From: Xylophilus ampelinus | GTDB taxonomy: Bacteria; Pseudomonadota; Gammaproteobacteria; Burkholderiales; Burkholderiaceae_C | Direction of reading: 5' to 3' | Length of the DNA stretch: 64,000 nucleotides | Assembly: GCF_901875635.1 (NCBI RefSeq) | Contig: NZ_CABFMN010000044.1 | Location: 39,753 to 103,752 of the forward strand | Part shown: one piece after another, positions 1-8,519 of the stretch | How positions within the stretch are numbered: the first letter of the stretch is position 1 | How the letters are laid out: each line of letters begins with the position of its first letter | Notes under the pieces: model-generated | The model's database searches: none | Told to the model about the DNA's origin: nothing | What the model saw: the letters and a program-made list of their open reading frames with translations, nothing else | Program-made: the position numbers and the translations under genes

Positions 1-350
1 CGGTCCGCGCGTGTCCAGCGCCGCAGCCCGAAGGCCACGTTGCCGGCCGCCGACAGGTGCGGGAACAGCGCGTATTCCTGGAACATCAGTCCGATCTGGC
101 GCGCCTCGGGCGGCAGGTGCACGTCGGCCGACGAGAGCAGGCGCTCGCCCAGGCGGATCTCGCCGGCGCGCGCCGGCTCGAAGCCGGCGATGGCGCGCAG
201 CACGGTGGTCTTGCCGCAACCCGAAGGCCCAAGCAGGCAGCCGATGCGGCCGGCTGCCAGGTGCAGCGCGAAGCCGTCGACCACCGTGTGAAGGCCGCGT
301 GGCGTGTCGTAGCCCAGGCGCAGGCCGTCGATGGCGAGGGCGCCGCTCAT
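1..350 (-). CDS. Fe(III) ABC transporter ATP-binding protein, partial
   Basis: N-terminal 116 residues of an ABC ATPase; the rest lies beyond the left edge of the window. Walker A GPSGCGKTT is at about residues 42-50 and the Q-loop with its following segment reads MFQEYALFPHL near residue 92, which is typical of FbpC-type iron and related anion importers. The start ATG overlaps the stop of the permease gene (ATGA), so the two are translationally coupled. Together with the permease and the iron-type binding protein upstream it should energise uptake of ferric iron from the periplasm. The signature motif, Walker B and any C-terminal regulatory domain are not visible, so the substrate is inferred from the neighbours. 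Confidence 0.9.
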   Translation of the reverse strand, partial: MSGALAIDGLRLGYDTPRGLHTVVDGFALHLAAGRIGCLLGPSGCGKTTVLRAIAGFEPARAGEIRLGERLLSSADVHLPPEARQIGLMFQEYALFPHLSAAGNVAFGLRRWTRAD

Positions 351-2023
351 GCGGGCACCCCCACGGTCGATTCGACGTGGCTGGCGTCGAGTTGCGTGCG
401 GGCCAGCCAGACCACCGGCAGCAGGCCGGCCAGCACGATGGCGAGCGCGGCGATGGCGCCTTCCTCGTAGGTGCCCCGCGCCGCCTCGGCATAGAGCCAG
501 GTGGCCAGCGTGTCGAAGTTGGCGGGGCGCAGCAGCAGGGTGGCGGGCAGTTCCTTCATGGCATCGACGAAGACGAGCAAGGCGCTGGCGGCGATGGCCG
601 GACGCAGCAGCGGCAGGTGGACGCGCCGCAGGGCGCCGAGTGTGCTTTCCCCGAGCGAGCGCGCGGCCTGCTCGAGCGCGGGCGGGATGCGCGCCAGGCC
701 GGCGTCGATGCCGCCCACCGGCATGGCGAGGAAACGGATCGTGCAGGCGATCACCAGCACCACGCCCAGGCCCATCAGCGGTAGGCCGGGCAGGCCCAGT
801 GCGGACGCCACACCGGCATCCAGCGCCAGCGCGGGCGACAGCAGGCCGATGGCCAGCACCGTGCCGGGCAGCGCGTAGCCCAGGCTGGCCAGGCGCGCGG
901 GCCAGCGGGCGGGCCGCGTGCTCGCGGCGCCCTGGCGGACCGTCCACGCCACCAGAAGGCCGGCCAGCACGGCGACGGTGGTCACGCCGAGTGCCAGCGC
1001 CACCGTGTTGCCCAGGCTGGTCCACAGGCCACCGGAGATGCCCTGGCCCAGGCGCAGGCGCTTGACCGTCTCGGCCACCAGGTAGGCCGCCGGCGCCACG
1101 AAGCCCAGAAGCACCGGCAGGCTGGCGGCGGCGGTGGCCGCCCAGGCCCGCGCGCCCTGCAGTCGCCGGGGGGCCATGGCCCGCATGCGCTGCGCGGAGC
1201 CGAAGCGCTGCCGGCGGCGGCCACGCTGCTCCAGCACGACGAGCAGCACGACCATCGCGAGCATGGCGCAGGCGATCTGCGCTGCGCCGGCCAGGTCGGA
1301 GCGCGTGATCCACGTCGTGTAGATGGCCACCGTCAGGGTGTTGACCCCGAGGAACTCCGACGCGCCGATGTCGTTGAGCGTCTCCAGCAGCGCCAGGCTC
1401 AGGCCCACCGCCAGCGCCGGCCTGGCCAGCGGCAGCGCCACGCGCCGGAAGGCGCCCCAGCGCCCTTCGCCGAGCGAGCGCGCCGCCTCCAGCAGGTGCG
1501 CGGGCTGGGTCATGAACATGGCGCGCGCCGTGAGGTAGACGTAGGGATAGAGCACGATGCCCAGCACGCACACCGCGCCGCCCATCGATCGCAGGTCGGG
1601 CAGGCGGAACTCGCGCGGGCTGTCGTAGCCCAGCAGCCAGCGCAGTGCGGTCTGCACCGGGCCGATGGGATGCAGCAGGTCGAGGTAGGCGAAGGCCACG
1701 ATGTAGGTGGGCATGGCCAGCGGCAGCAGCAGCGCCCAGTTCAGCATGCGCCGGCCGGGGAAGTCGCAGCTCGACACCAGCCAGGCACAGCCGGTGCCGA
1801 TCACCAGCACCAGCGTGCCGACGCCGGCCAGCAGCAGGGCCGTGTTGAGCGCCGCCTGCGGCAGCACGTGCTGCGCAAGGTGCGCCCAGTGCGAGAAGTC
1901 GGCCCCCGCCGCCAGCCAGGCCAGCGAGAGCACGGGCGCGAGCACGCCCAGCGCCACGAGGATGGCACCGGCCTGCCACAGCGGGCCCACGTTGCGCAGG
2001 CCTGGCCTGCGAGCGATCCGCAT
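347..2023 (-). CDS. Fe(III) ABC transporter permease (FbpB-like)
   Basis: 558-residue inner-membrane permease built as two tandem BPD_transp_1 halves, the layout of FbpB/SfuB ferric iron permeases (usual length about 500-560). Many hydrophobic segments run throughout. Each half carries an EAA-type loop for the ATPase: EAARSLGEGRWGAFRRVALP in the first half and EQAARSLGESTLGALRRVHL in the second. The internal duplication is therefore visible directly. It lies 142 bp downstream of the binding-protein gene and overlaps the ATPase start by 4 nt. Start chosen at the ATG giving MRIARRPGLRN, a basic N-terminus before the first membrane segment. Confidence 0.93.
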   Translation of the reverse strand: MRIARRPGLRNVGPLWQAGAILVALGVLAPVLSLAWLAAGADFSHWAHLAQHVLPQAALNTALLLAGVGTLVLVIGTGCAWLVSSCDFPGRRMLNWALLLPLAMPTYIVAFAYLDLLHPIGPVQTALRWLLGYDSPREFRLPDLRSMGGAVCVLGIVLYPYVYLTARAMFMTQPAHLLEAARSLGEGRWGAFRRVALPLARPALAVGLSLALLETLNDIGASEFLGVNTLTVAIYTTWITRSDLAGAAQIACAMLAMVVLLVVLEQRGRRRQRFGSAQRMRAMAPRRLQGARAWAATAAASLPVLLGFVAPAAYLVAETVKRLRLGQGISGGLWTSLGNTVALALGVTTVAVLAGLLVAWTVRQGAASTRPARWPARLASLGYALPGTVLAIGLLSPALALDAGVASALGLPGLPLMGLGVVLVIACTIRFLAMPVGGIDAGLARIPPALEQAARSLGESTLGALRRVHLPLLRPAIAASALLVFVDAMKELPATLLLRPANFDTLATWLYAEAARGTYEEGAIAALAIVLAGLLPVVWLARTQLDASHVESTVGVPA

Positions 2024-2110
2024 CAGGTCTTCGCCAAAAGACAGCGATTCATGTCAGCGTCTTCACTTCAGGGCACCCGTGGAACTGCCTTTGCCAGGCC
2101 ACCGGGTGCG

Positions 2111-2134
2111 CCCCCTTCGCGCAGCAGAAGGGGG
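2111..2134. repeat. REP-like hairpin between iron-transporter genes
   Basis: Perfect 8-bp inverted repeat CCCCCTTC / GAAGGGGG with an 8-nt loop, in the 142-bp gap between the binding-protein stop and the permease start. The gap also holds GCGCACCC/GGGTGC-type pieces. I recall similar C-rich hairpins between genes in Comamonadaceae. It has no T-run, so it may modulate or partly terminate readthrough from the abundant binding protein to the permease, or stabilise the upstream mRNA. Confidence 0.5.
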
Positions 2135-2165
2135 AGCCGCGAAGCAGCTTGGGGGGTTGAATCCG

Positions 2166-3212
2166 CTATCTGTCGAAGCCGACCTTATCGACCAGCGCGC
2201 TGGCCTGCTTGCGGTGCTTGGCGATCTCGACGAGCGGCAGCGGATCGACCTTCAGCTCGCCGATGGTCTGGCCGATGATCGGGTCGAGCGCCACACCCTT
2301 GCGCACGGGGTATTCGTAGTTGGCCTGGGCGTACATCTGCTGGGCCGGCTCCGACACCAGGAACTCCAGCAGCTTGATGGCGTTGTCGCGGTTCGGCGCG
2401 CTCTTGGCCACCGAGGCGCCGCTGATGTTGACGTGCGTGCCGCCACCCTTGGCGAAGGTCGGCCGGACCACCTTGATCGCGTCACCCCACTTGCGGGCGT
2501 CACTGCCTTCCTTGGCGCCCTTCATCTGGCCCACGTAGTAGGAGTTGGCCAGGCCCACGTCGCAGATGCCGCCGAGGATGTCGCGCGCCACGTCGCGGTC
2601 GCCGCCCGTGGCCTTGCGCGCCAGGTTGTTCTTCACGCCGCGCAGCCACTGCTCGGCCTGCGCCTCGCCGTCGTGCGCGATCAGCGCCGCCACCAGCGCG
2701 GTGTTGTACGGGTGCTGGCCGGCGCGGATGCAGACCTTGCCCTTGTACTTCGGGTCGGCCAGGTCCTCGTAGCGGAAGTTCGCGAGCTTGAGGTTCCTGT
2801 CGGCGTACAGCACGCGTGCGCGCATCGACAGCGAAAACCACTGTCCGTCGGCGCCGCGCAGGTTGGCGGGAATCGCCGATTCGAGCGCGGCCGACTTCAC
2901 CGGCTGCGTCACGCCGCCTTCGACGAGGTCTAGGAGGTTGCCCACGTCCACCGTCATCAGCACGTCGGCGGGCGAGCGGGCGCCCTCGGCCTTGACGCGC
3001 TCGAGCAGCCCGTCCTTCACGAACACGGTGTTCACCTTGATCTGCGTCTGCGCGCTGAAGGCCGCGATCAGCGGCTGGATCAGGCCCGGCTCGCGGGTGG
3101 TGTAGAGCGTGAGTTCGCCCTGTGCATGGGCGGGCAGGGCAGCAGCCACCAGGCCGGCGGCTGCCAGGGCGAAGGTGCACGCCTTCCGGCGCGGATGGGA
3201 CAACAAGGACAT
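2166..3212 (-). CDS. Fe(III) ABC transporter substrate-binding protein (FbpA/FutA family)
   Basis: 348-residue periplasmic ferric-iron-binding protein. A Sec signal peptide with basic n-region, hydrophobic core and AHA-Q cleavage site covers residues 1-30, and the mature protein begins GELTLYTTREP, the usual first strand of the FutA/FbpA family. Paired tyrosines late in the sequence (NSYYVGQMKG) match the Tyr-Tyr iron ligands of this family. A strong Shine-Dalgarno (GGAGGAG) precedes the ATG. It is first in the importer operon and sits about 70 bp downstream of a Fur-box-like sequence, so iron repression is likely. Cargo could be free Fe(III) or a simple chelate. Confidence 0.92.
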   Translation of the reverse strand: MSLLSHPRRKACTFALAAAGLVAAALPAHAQGELTLYTTREPGLIQPLIAAFSAQTQIKVNTVFVKDGLLERVKAEGARSPADVLMTVDVGNLLDLVEGGVTQPVKSAALESAIPANLRGADGQWFSLSMRARVLYADRNLKLANFRYEDLADPKYKGKVCIRAGQHPYNTALVAALIAHDGEAQAEQWLRGVKNNLARKATGGDRDVARDILGGICDVGLANSYYVGQMKGAKEGSDARKWGDAIKVVRPTFAKGGGTHVNISGASVAKSAPNRDNAIKLLEFLVSEPAQQMYAQANYEYPVRKGVALDPIIGQTIGELKVDPLPLVEIAKHRKQASALVDKVGFDR

Positions 3213-3278
3213 GGAAACTCCTCCGGACGTCGACTGGGATCTCTTCTGCCGGCGGGTGCCGGCCCAGCGTGTCGCTGG

Positions 3279-3295
3279 TTGAGAATCATTGTCAA
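3279..3295 (-). promoter_or_regulatory. Fur-box-like site overlapping a -35 element
   Basis: On the minus strand the sequence TTGACAATGATTCTCAA resembles the ferric uptake regulator box (consensus GATAATGATAATCATTATC), with the characteristic AATGATTCTCA core. TTGACA within it would serve as a sigma70 -35 hexamer for the iron-importer operon starting at 3212; the expected -10 region is poor. The overlap of operator and -35 would allow iron-dependent repression. Judged by eye only. Confidence 0.6.
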
Positions 3296-3357
3296 CGACG
3301 TGCTGCCGCCCTCAGCTCGATGAACCCTGCCCGCGTGGGGTTGAAGCGCCCTTGCGC

Positions 3358-3912
3358 TCAGCGCTTCGCCGGCACCTCGAAGACCAGGCAGGTGGTCGTC
3401 GCGTGGGCGTACAGCGTGCCGTCGGGGCCCACCAGGCGCGCCTCCGCCGTCGCGAGCTGCCGGCCGCAGTGGATCACGCGGCCTTCGGCGCGCACGCGCG
3501 GCACCTTGGGCGTGATCGCCTTGACCAGGTTCACGCCCAGCTCGGCCGTGGTGTAGGCACGGCCCGGCGGCATCATGGTGTGCACGGCGCAGCCCAGCGC
3601 CGAATCGAGCAGGGTGGCGAACCAGCCGCCGTGCACGGTGCCCAGCGGGTTGAGGTGGCGCTGCAGGGGCGTGCCCTGGAACACCGCCTTCCCCGGCCCG
3701 ACCTCGACGATGGTGAAGTCCAGCGTCTTCGCGATCTCGGCATAGGGCAGTTCGCCGCGAAGCATGGCTTCCATGACCTGCAGGCCGGTCTTGCCGGCGA
3801 GCTGGTCGGGCCGGGCGAGCCCGGGGCCGGGCCCGGCGTCGAGCCGGGCCATGACTTCGGCTTCCTCGGCGAGCCAGGCCTTCAACACGTCTTCGGAATT
3901 GGTCGGGGTCAC
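3358..3912 (-). CDS. PaaI/YiiD-type hotdog-fold thioesterase
   Basis: 184-residue hotdog-fold acyl-CoA thioesterase. The HGGWFATLLDSALGCAV segment near the middle is the conserved PaaI-family active-site helix, and the C-terminus has the usual strand pattern. I place the start at a GTG preceded by GAGAGAGGAG; the longer reading frame would run through the divergent marR gene and its operator. It is transcribed away from the MarR-family gene across a 58-67 bp intergenic operator region. The cognate acyl-CoA is not deducible; aromatic or phenylacetyl-CoA derivatives are possible from family membership. Confidence 0.85.
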   Translation of the reverse strand: MTPTNSEDVLKAWLAEEAEVMARLDAGPGPGLARPDQLAGKTGLQVMEAMLRGELPYAEIAKTLDFTIVEVGPGKAVFQGTPLQRHLNPLGTVHGGWFATLLDSALGCAVHTMMPPGRAYTTAELGVNLVKAITPKVPRVRAEGRVIHCGRQLATAEARLVGPDGTLYAHATTTCLVFEVPAKR

Positions 3913-3944
3913 GGTTGCGCTCCTCTCTCTGGATGACTTGATGG

Positions 3945-3976
3945 TTGCATATGCAATCATTGCAGATACAATGATT
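3945..3976. promoter_or_regulatory. overlapping palindromic operators between thioesterase and marR
   Basis: Two perfect dyads overlap here: the 12-bp palindrome TTGCATATGCAA (3945-3956), and AATCATTG-N6-CAATGATT (3955-3962 / 3969-3976). They fill the divergent promoter region and touch the first candidate start codon of the MarR gene. This is what a MarR dimer operator looks like, so autoregulation plus control of the thioesterase is the natural inference. Confidence 0.65.
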
Positions 3977-3979
3977 GGC

Positions 3980-4435
3980 ATGGATGCTATCGCAAAGCCC
4001 AAGGGCTGCACGAGTTTCAAGCTGCGCCAGCTCAGCCGCGTGGTCGCGCGCCACTACGACGCCCACGTCGCTGCCAGCGGACTCAAGACCTCTCAGTTTT
4101 CCTTGCTGTCCAACATCATGGTGGACGGTCCGGTCAGGCCGGTCGATCTGGCGGCGCGCATGAATCTGGACGCCTCCACGCTCACGCGCAACCTCAAGCC
4201 GCTGATCGCCGAGGGCTGGGTCGAGATGGGCGAGGGCGCCGACGCCCGCAGCCGCCTGGTCCACATCACCCCCACCGGGCGTGCCAAGCGCGATGAAGCG
4301 CGCGCCCTGTGGCAGCAGGCCCAGCGCTCGCTCAACGAGCGGCTCGGGCTGGTTCGCGTGGCGCAGCTGCATGCCCTGATCGACGAGGCCCTGGACGTGC
4401 TCGCACCCGGCGAGGCCGACGACCCGGCCTGCTGA
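3980..4435 (+). CDS. MarR-family winged-helix transcriptional regulator
   Basis: About 151 residues. The central winged helix-turn-helix reads VRPVDLAARMNLDASTLTRN with the recognition helix LDASTLTRNLKPL, then the wing containing DARSRLVHITPTG, which is the DxRSxxxxLTxxG signature of MarR. Flanking helices form the dimer interface. Two starts are possible, ATG at 3971 or 3980; 3971 lies inside the second operator dyad, so I prefer 3980. Neither has a clear Shine-Dalgarno and a leaderless transcript is possible. Probably senses a small aromatic or acyl ligand and controls the divergent thioesterase and perhaps the exporters downstream. Confidence 0.87.
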   Translation: MDAIAKPKGCTSFKLRQLSRVVARHYDAHVAASGLKTSQFSLLSNIMVDGPVRPVDLAARMNLDASTLTRNLKPLIAEGWVEMGEGADARSRLVHITPTGRAKRDEARALWQQAQRSLNERLGLVRVAQLHALIDEALDVLAPGEADDPAC

Positions 4436-4483
4436 GCCCCGCGCCGCCCACTCCCCCCGACTTCATCGACCCACGGAATCCCG

Positions 4484-5818
4484 ATGTCCGCCACACGCGT
4501 TTCTGCCTGGCTGCAAGCCCGAGGCATCCACTATGGCTGGCTCGTGGCCGCCGTCACCTTCCTCACCATGCTCACCATGGCGGCGGCGCTGGGCCTGCCG
4601 GGCGCCATGCTCAAGCCGCTGGGCGACGAGTTCGGGTGGACAACGGAGCAGATTTCCTCTTCGCTGGCCTTGCGATTCGCGCTCTTCGGGCTCATGGGAC
4701 CGTTCGCGGCGGTGCTGATGGAGCGTTTCGGCCTGCGCAGGGTCATGGTGTGCGGCCTGGCGCTGGTCGGCGGCGCGATGGCGCTGGTCACGGCCGCGAA
4801 CCAGTTGTGGCAGCTGTTCGTGCTGTGGAGCCTCATGCTGGGCCTGGGTACGGGCATGACCGCGATGGTGCTCGGCGCGGTGGTCGCCAATCGCTGGTTC
4901 AACGCCCGGCGCGGGCTGGTCATCGGGCTGCTCACGGCGAGTTCGGCCACGGGGCAACTGGCCTTCCTGCCCGTGGCCGCGTGGATGATCGAGCACTGGG
5001 GGTGGCGCTCTGCCGTCGTGCCGATCGTCGTTGGTGCCTTCCTGATCGCCGTGCTCGCGATGTGGCTCATGCGCGACCGGCCTGCCGACGTGGGCCTGCT
5101 GCCCTATGGCGAGACCGCCGCGACGGCACCGCCGCCCCAGGCCGCGATCGCCCGCCTGGGTTTCGCTACCCCCTTCCGCGTGCTGGCGGAGGCGGCACAT
5201 CACCGCACCTTCTGGATCCTGGCCGGCACCTTCTTCATCTGCGGCTTGAGCACCAACGGCTTGGTGCAGACGCACTTCATCTCGCTGTGCGGCGACAACG
5301 GCCTGGGGCCGGTGCCCGCCGCGTCGGTGCTGGCCGCGATGGGCGCCTTCGACTTCGTCGGGACGGTGCTGTCGGGCTGGCTGTCGGACCGCTACGACAA
5401 CCGCAAGCTGCTGTTCTGGTACTACGGGCTGCGCGGGTTGTCGCTCTTCTGGCTGCCGCACTCCGGCTTCTCGCTCGTGGGACTGGGCGTGTTCGCCATG
5501 TTCTACGGCCTCGACTGGATCGCCACGGTGCCGCCCACGGTCAAGCTGGCCGGCGCGACCTTCGGCCCGCAGAAGGCGGGCATGGTGTTCGGCTGGGTGT
5601 TCGCGGCGCACCAGCTGGGCGCTGCGACGGCGGCCTGGGGCGCCGGCATGTCGCGCACGCTGCTGCTCACCTACACCCCGGCGCTGTATGTGGCCGGCGG
5701 CGCCTGCCTGCTGGCGGCCCTGCTGGTGCTCACGATCCGCCGGCCCGCGGTGCCGGTGGGCAAGCCGGCCGCACCGGCAAACCAGGGCGGCATGGCCGTC
5801 GCACAGGCCCGCGCATGA
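4484..5818 (+). CDS. MFS transporter (monocarboxylate/oxalate-formate antiporter-like)
   Basis: 444-residue major facilitator with about 12 hydrophobic segments and the cytoplasmic loop motif in the first half (MERFGLRRVMVCGLAL) and second half (LSDRYDNRKLLFWYYGLRG). The opening HYGWLVAAVTFLTML followed by a long 2-3 loop is typical of the OFA/MCT-like subgroup that carries small carboxylates. The gene follows marR by 48 bp and overlaps the MATE gene by ATGA, so the two transporters are co-translated. A weak ribosome site precedes the ATG. Substrate cannot be read from the sequence. Confidence 0.85.
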   Translation: MSATRVSAWLQARGIHYGWLVAAVTFLTMLTMAAALGLPGAMLKPLGDEFGWTTEQISSSLALRFALFGLMGPFAAVLMERFGLRRVMVCGLALVGGAMALVTAANQLWQLFVLWSLMLGLGTGMTAMVLGAVVANRWFNARRGLVIGLLTASSATGQLAFLPVAAWMIEHWGWRSAVVPIVVGAFLIAVLAMWLMRDRPADVGLLPYGETAATAPPPQAAIARLGFATPFRVLAEAAHHRTFWILAGTFFICGLSTNGLVQTHFISLCGDNGLGPVPAASVLAAMGAFDFVGTVLSGWLSDRYDNRKLLFWYYGLRGLSLFWLPHSGFSLVGLGVFAMFYGLDWIATVPPTVKLAGATFGPQKAGMVFGWVFAAHQLGAATAAWGAGMSRTLLLTYTPALYVAGGACLLAALLVLTIRRPAVPVGKPAAPANQGGMAVAQARA

Positions 5819-7215
5819 ACGCGCCGCTCGATCCGCGCACGCAGCGCCTGCTGCACGACCCGATCGTGCCCACGCTGCTGCGCATGGCGGCGCCCAACGT
5901 GCTGGTCATGGTGGCACAGGCCGCGGTCGGCCTCATCGAGACCTGGTTCGTCGGCAAGCTCGGCACCGACGCCCTGGCCGGCATGGCCCTCGTGTTCCCG
6001 ATCGTGATGCTGATGCAGATGACGTCGGCCGGTGCGATGGGCGGCGGCATCGCCTCGGCCGTGGCGCGTGCCCTCGGCGCCGGCCGCAGGGAGGACGCGC
6101 AGGCCCTCGTCTGGCAGGCGGTTGCCATCGCGCTGGGCTTCGGCATCGCCTTCACGCTGGCCCTGTGGCTGGGCGGCCGCGCCCTCTACGGCGCGATGGG
6201 CGGCAGCGGCGCAGCGCTGGAGGCGGCACTGACGTACTCGCACTGGGTGTTCGCCGGCGCGGTGCTGGTGTGGATGTTCAACTCGCTGGCGGCCGTGATC
6301 CGCGGCACCGGCAACATGGCGGTGCCGGCCAACGTCACGGTGGCGGGCGTGGTGCTGCTCATCCCGCTGTCGCCGCTGCTCATCTTCGGCTGGGGACCGG
6401 TGCCGGGCATGGGCATCGCGGGCGGCGCGATGGCGCTGCTGGTGTATTACCTGGCCGGCACGGTCGCGCTGGCGCTGTACCTGCGCTCGTCGCGCAGCCT
6501 GCTGCGGCCCGTGTGGGCGCAGGCGCGGCTGCGCTGGCCGCTGTTGCGCGACATCCTGCGGGTGGGGCTGTTCGGCGCCATCTCCACGGTGGCGACCAAT
6601 GCCTGCATCGCGCTGGCGACCGCATTTGCCGGCCGCTACGGCGCGGGCGCGATCGCGGGCTACGGCACCGCCTCGCGGCTCGAGTACCTGCTGGTGCCGC
6701 TGGTCTTCGGCCTGGGTGCCCCGCTGGTCGCCATGGTGGGCACCTGCATCGGCGCCGGCCAGCGCGAGCGGGCGCTGCGTGCCGCATGGACCGGCGCCGT
6801 GGTGGCCTTCGTGCTGACCGGCGGCATCGGCCTTGCGGCGGCGCTGTTCCCGCGCCAGTGGCTGCTGCTCTTCGGCAACGACCCCGCGATGCTCGAGGCC
6901 GGCACGCAATACCTGCGCGCGGTCGGGCCGCTGTACGGGTTCTTCGGGCTGGGGCTGGTGCTGTACTTCGCCTCGCAGGGCGCGGGGCGCCTGATGTGGC
7001 CGGTCATCGGCACGCTCATCCGCCTGGCCGTGGCCGGCATCGGTGGCTGGCTGGCTTTGCGTTGGGGCGGCCAGCTCGTGCATGTCTTCGTTGCCCAGGG
7101 GCTGGCCCTGGTGGCCTACGGACTCTTCATCGCCTCGGTCATCTCGGGTGGCGCCTGGTTCGGGCGGCCCGGCTGGCCGCGCAGCACGGGTGCGCTGATG
7201 CGCCGGCTGGCCTGA
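5815..7215 (+). CDS. MATE-family multidrug/metabolite efflux transporter
   Basis: 466-residue MatE-family antiporter with two six-helix halves of similar sequence. The opening NVLVMVAQAAVGLIETWFVGKLGTDALAGMALVFP is cut here to its hallmark WFVGKLG-x-ALAGM, found in NorM/DinF proteins. Family members exchange cations or drugs for Na+ or H+. The start codon overlaps the MFS stop (ATGA), giving translational coupling, so an importer/exporter pair is expected to be made together, presumably under the upstream MarR regulator. Length is normal for the family (about 440-470). Confidence 0.88.
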   Translation: MNAPLDPRTQRLLHDPIVPTLLRMAAPNVLVMVAQAAVGLIETWFVGKLGTDALAGMALVFPIVMLMQMTSAGAMGGGIASAVARALGAGRREDAQALVWQAVAIALGFGIAFTLALWLGGRALYGAMGGSGAALEAALTYSHWVFAGAVLVWMFNSLAAVIRGTGNMAVPANVTVAGVVLLIPLSPLLIFGWGPVPGMGIAGGAMALLVYYLAGTVALALYLRSSRSLLRPVWAQARLRWPLLRDILRVGLFGAISTVATNACIALATAFAGRYGAGAIAGYGTASRLEYLLVPLVFGLGAPLVAMVGTCIGAGQRERALRAAWTGAVVAFVLTGGIGLAAALFPRQWLLLFGNDPAMLEAGTQYLRAVGPLYGFFGLGLVLYFASQGAGRLMWPVIGTLIRLAVAGIGGWLALRWGGQLVHVFVAQGLALVAYGLFIASVISGGAWFGRPGWPRSTGALMRRLA

Positions 7216-7275
7216 CCTGACCTGCGGCGCGCGATTCCTTCTCACTCTCTCATCCTTTTCCATTCGGAGCATGCC

Positions 7276-7986
7276 ATGAATCTTCAGGATTCCGTCGTTT
7301 TCATCACCGGGGCCAACCGTGGCCTGGGCCTGGCCTTCGCCAAGGCGGCTTTGGCCGCCGGTGCGCGCAAGGTCTACGGTGCGGCTCGCGATGCGAGCAC
7401 CGTGACCCTGCCCGGCGTGACGCCCGTCGCGCTCGACGTCACGAATCCGGAACAGATCGAGGCCGCCGCGCGCGCCTGCGGCGACGTCACCGTGCTGGTC
7501 AACAACGCGGGCATCTCGCGCGGCACGAACCTGCTGGACGCCGATTCGGTCGATGCCGCCCGCGCCGAACTCGAGACCAATTTCTTCGGCCCCTGGCTGC
7601 TGGCGCGTGCCTTCGCGTCCGTGCTCGCACGCAATGGCGGCGGTGCGATCGTGAACGTGCTCTCTGCGCTGGCCTGGACCACCTTCCCCAGCGTGGCCAC
7701 CTACAGCGCCACCAAGTCGGCGGCCTGGTCGCTCAGCAACGGGCTGCGCAACGAACTGGCGGGGCAGGGCACGCAGGTCGTGAGCGTGCACGTGGGCTAC
7801 ATGGACACCGACATGGCCGCCCATGTGGACGGGCCGAAGACCTCGCCCGACGACGTGGCACGCCAGGCCTTCGATGCGGTGCAGGCAGGCCGTGTGGAGG
7901 TGCTGGCCGACGAGGTGTCGCGCCAGCTCAAGCAGGGCCTGTCGAGCGCCAAGCCGCCCTACGCGGCCAGCGCCGTGGCGGCCTGA
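7276..7986 (+). CDS. SDR-family oxidoreductase
   Basis: 236-residue classical short-chain dehydrogenase with NAD(P)-binding TGANRGLG at residues 11-18, the NNAG motif near residue 77, and the catalytic Tyr143-x3-Lys147 (YSATK) preceded by a Ser-containing strand. The arrangement fits SDR family proteins that reduce small carbonyl compounds. A GGAG ribosome site lies 8 nt before the ATG. The gene is 60 bp after the MATE gene and is closed by a strong terminator hairpin at 8002-8027. The substrate is unknown. Confidence 0.88.
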   Translation: MNLQDSVVFITGANRGLGLAFAKAALAAGARKVYGAARDASTVTLPGVTPVALDVTNPEQIEAAARACGDVTVLVNNAGISRGTNLLDADSVDAARAELETNFFGPWLLARAFASVLARNGGGAIVNVLSALAWTTFPSVATYSATKSAAWSLSNGLRNELAGQGTQVVSVHVGYMDTDMAAHVDGPKTSPDDVARQAFDAVQAGRVEVLADEVSRQLKQGLSSAKPPYAASAVAA

Positions 7987-8001
7987 CCCTGGCCGGAAAG
8001 C

Positions 8002-8027
8002 AAGAACGCCCCTCGCGGGGCGTTCTT
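8002..8027. terminator. bidirectional hairpin terminator
   Basis: Perfect 11-bp inverted repeat AAGAACGCCCC / GGGGCGTTCTT around a 4-nt loop lies between the convergent SDR gene and the small secreted-protein gene. A-rich and T-rich arms at both ends suit rho-independent termination from either side. Confidence 0.85.
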
Positions 8028-8034
8028 CGTCCGC

Positions 8035-8343
8035 TCAATAGCGGTAGGGGTTGTTCGGCCGGCGGTCGTAGCGGTTCGGCACGCCGTCGCGGTCGCTGTC
8101 GCGCCAGCCGTGGCGGCGCTCCCAGTGGCGATGGCGCGGGTGGTAGCGCGGGCCGTCGTGGTAGTAGCCGGGGTGCGCGTAGCGCGGCGGCGGGGGCGGC
8201 CGGTGGTAGCGCGGAGGCGGCGGCGGTGCGACGTAATACTGGACCTGCACGACGGGGCCGTGAGGCTGGGCCTGGGCCGGGGTGCCGAGCATGGCCAGCG
8301 ACATCAGGGCGGCGCCGCCGACGGCTGCGATGAGTTTCTTCAC
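8035..8343 (-). CDS. small secreted Pro/Tyr/His-rich protein with a TSP3-like Ca-binding tail
   Basis: 102 residues. A clear Sec signal peptide (MKKLIAAVGGAALMSLAML, cleavage near AQA-Q) is followed by a low-complexity stretch of poly-Pro, Tyr, His and Arg, then DSDRDGVPNRYDRRPNN, which matches the D-x-D-x-D-G-V-x-N thrombospondin type-3 repeat used to bind calcium. Similar short proteins are common in Burkholderiales but have no assigned function as far as I know. Monocistronic and convergent with the SDR gene across the shared terminator. Envelope localisation is inferred. Confidence 0.75.
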   Translation of the reverse strand: MKKLIAAVGGAALMSLAMLGTPAQAQPHGPVVQVQYYVAPPPPPRYHRPPPPPRYAHPGYYHDGPRYHPRHRHWERRHGWRDSDRDGVPNRYDRRPNNPYRY

Positions 8344-8519
8344 GGTGACTCCTCGTTATGGGGTGCTCGAATGGTCGCCGCGCCATGTGAACGCTGTGCA
8401 AAGCTGCGACGAAGGCGCATGAAGAGTTGTGATCGCTTTCGAACCCGAGCGTACGGCGGCGCGGCGGTCCCGGGCGTTGTGCGAAGGGCGTAGGCGGTGC
8501 GGCGACGCCCCGGGTTCGC

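Noticed and set aside
3913..4020. Longer thioesterase N-terminus (36 extra residues)
   Set aside because: Would read through the divergent marR start and operator; GTG at 3912 has a strong Shine-Dalgarno.
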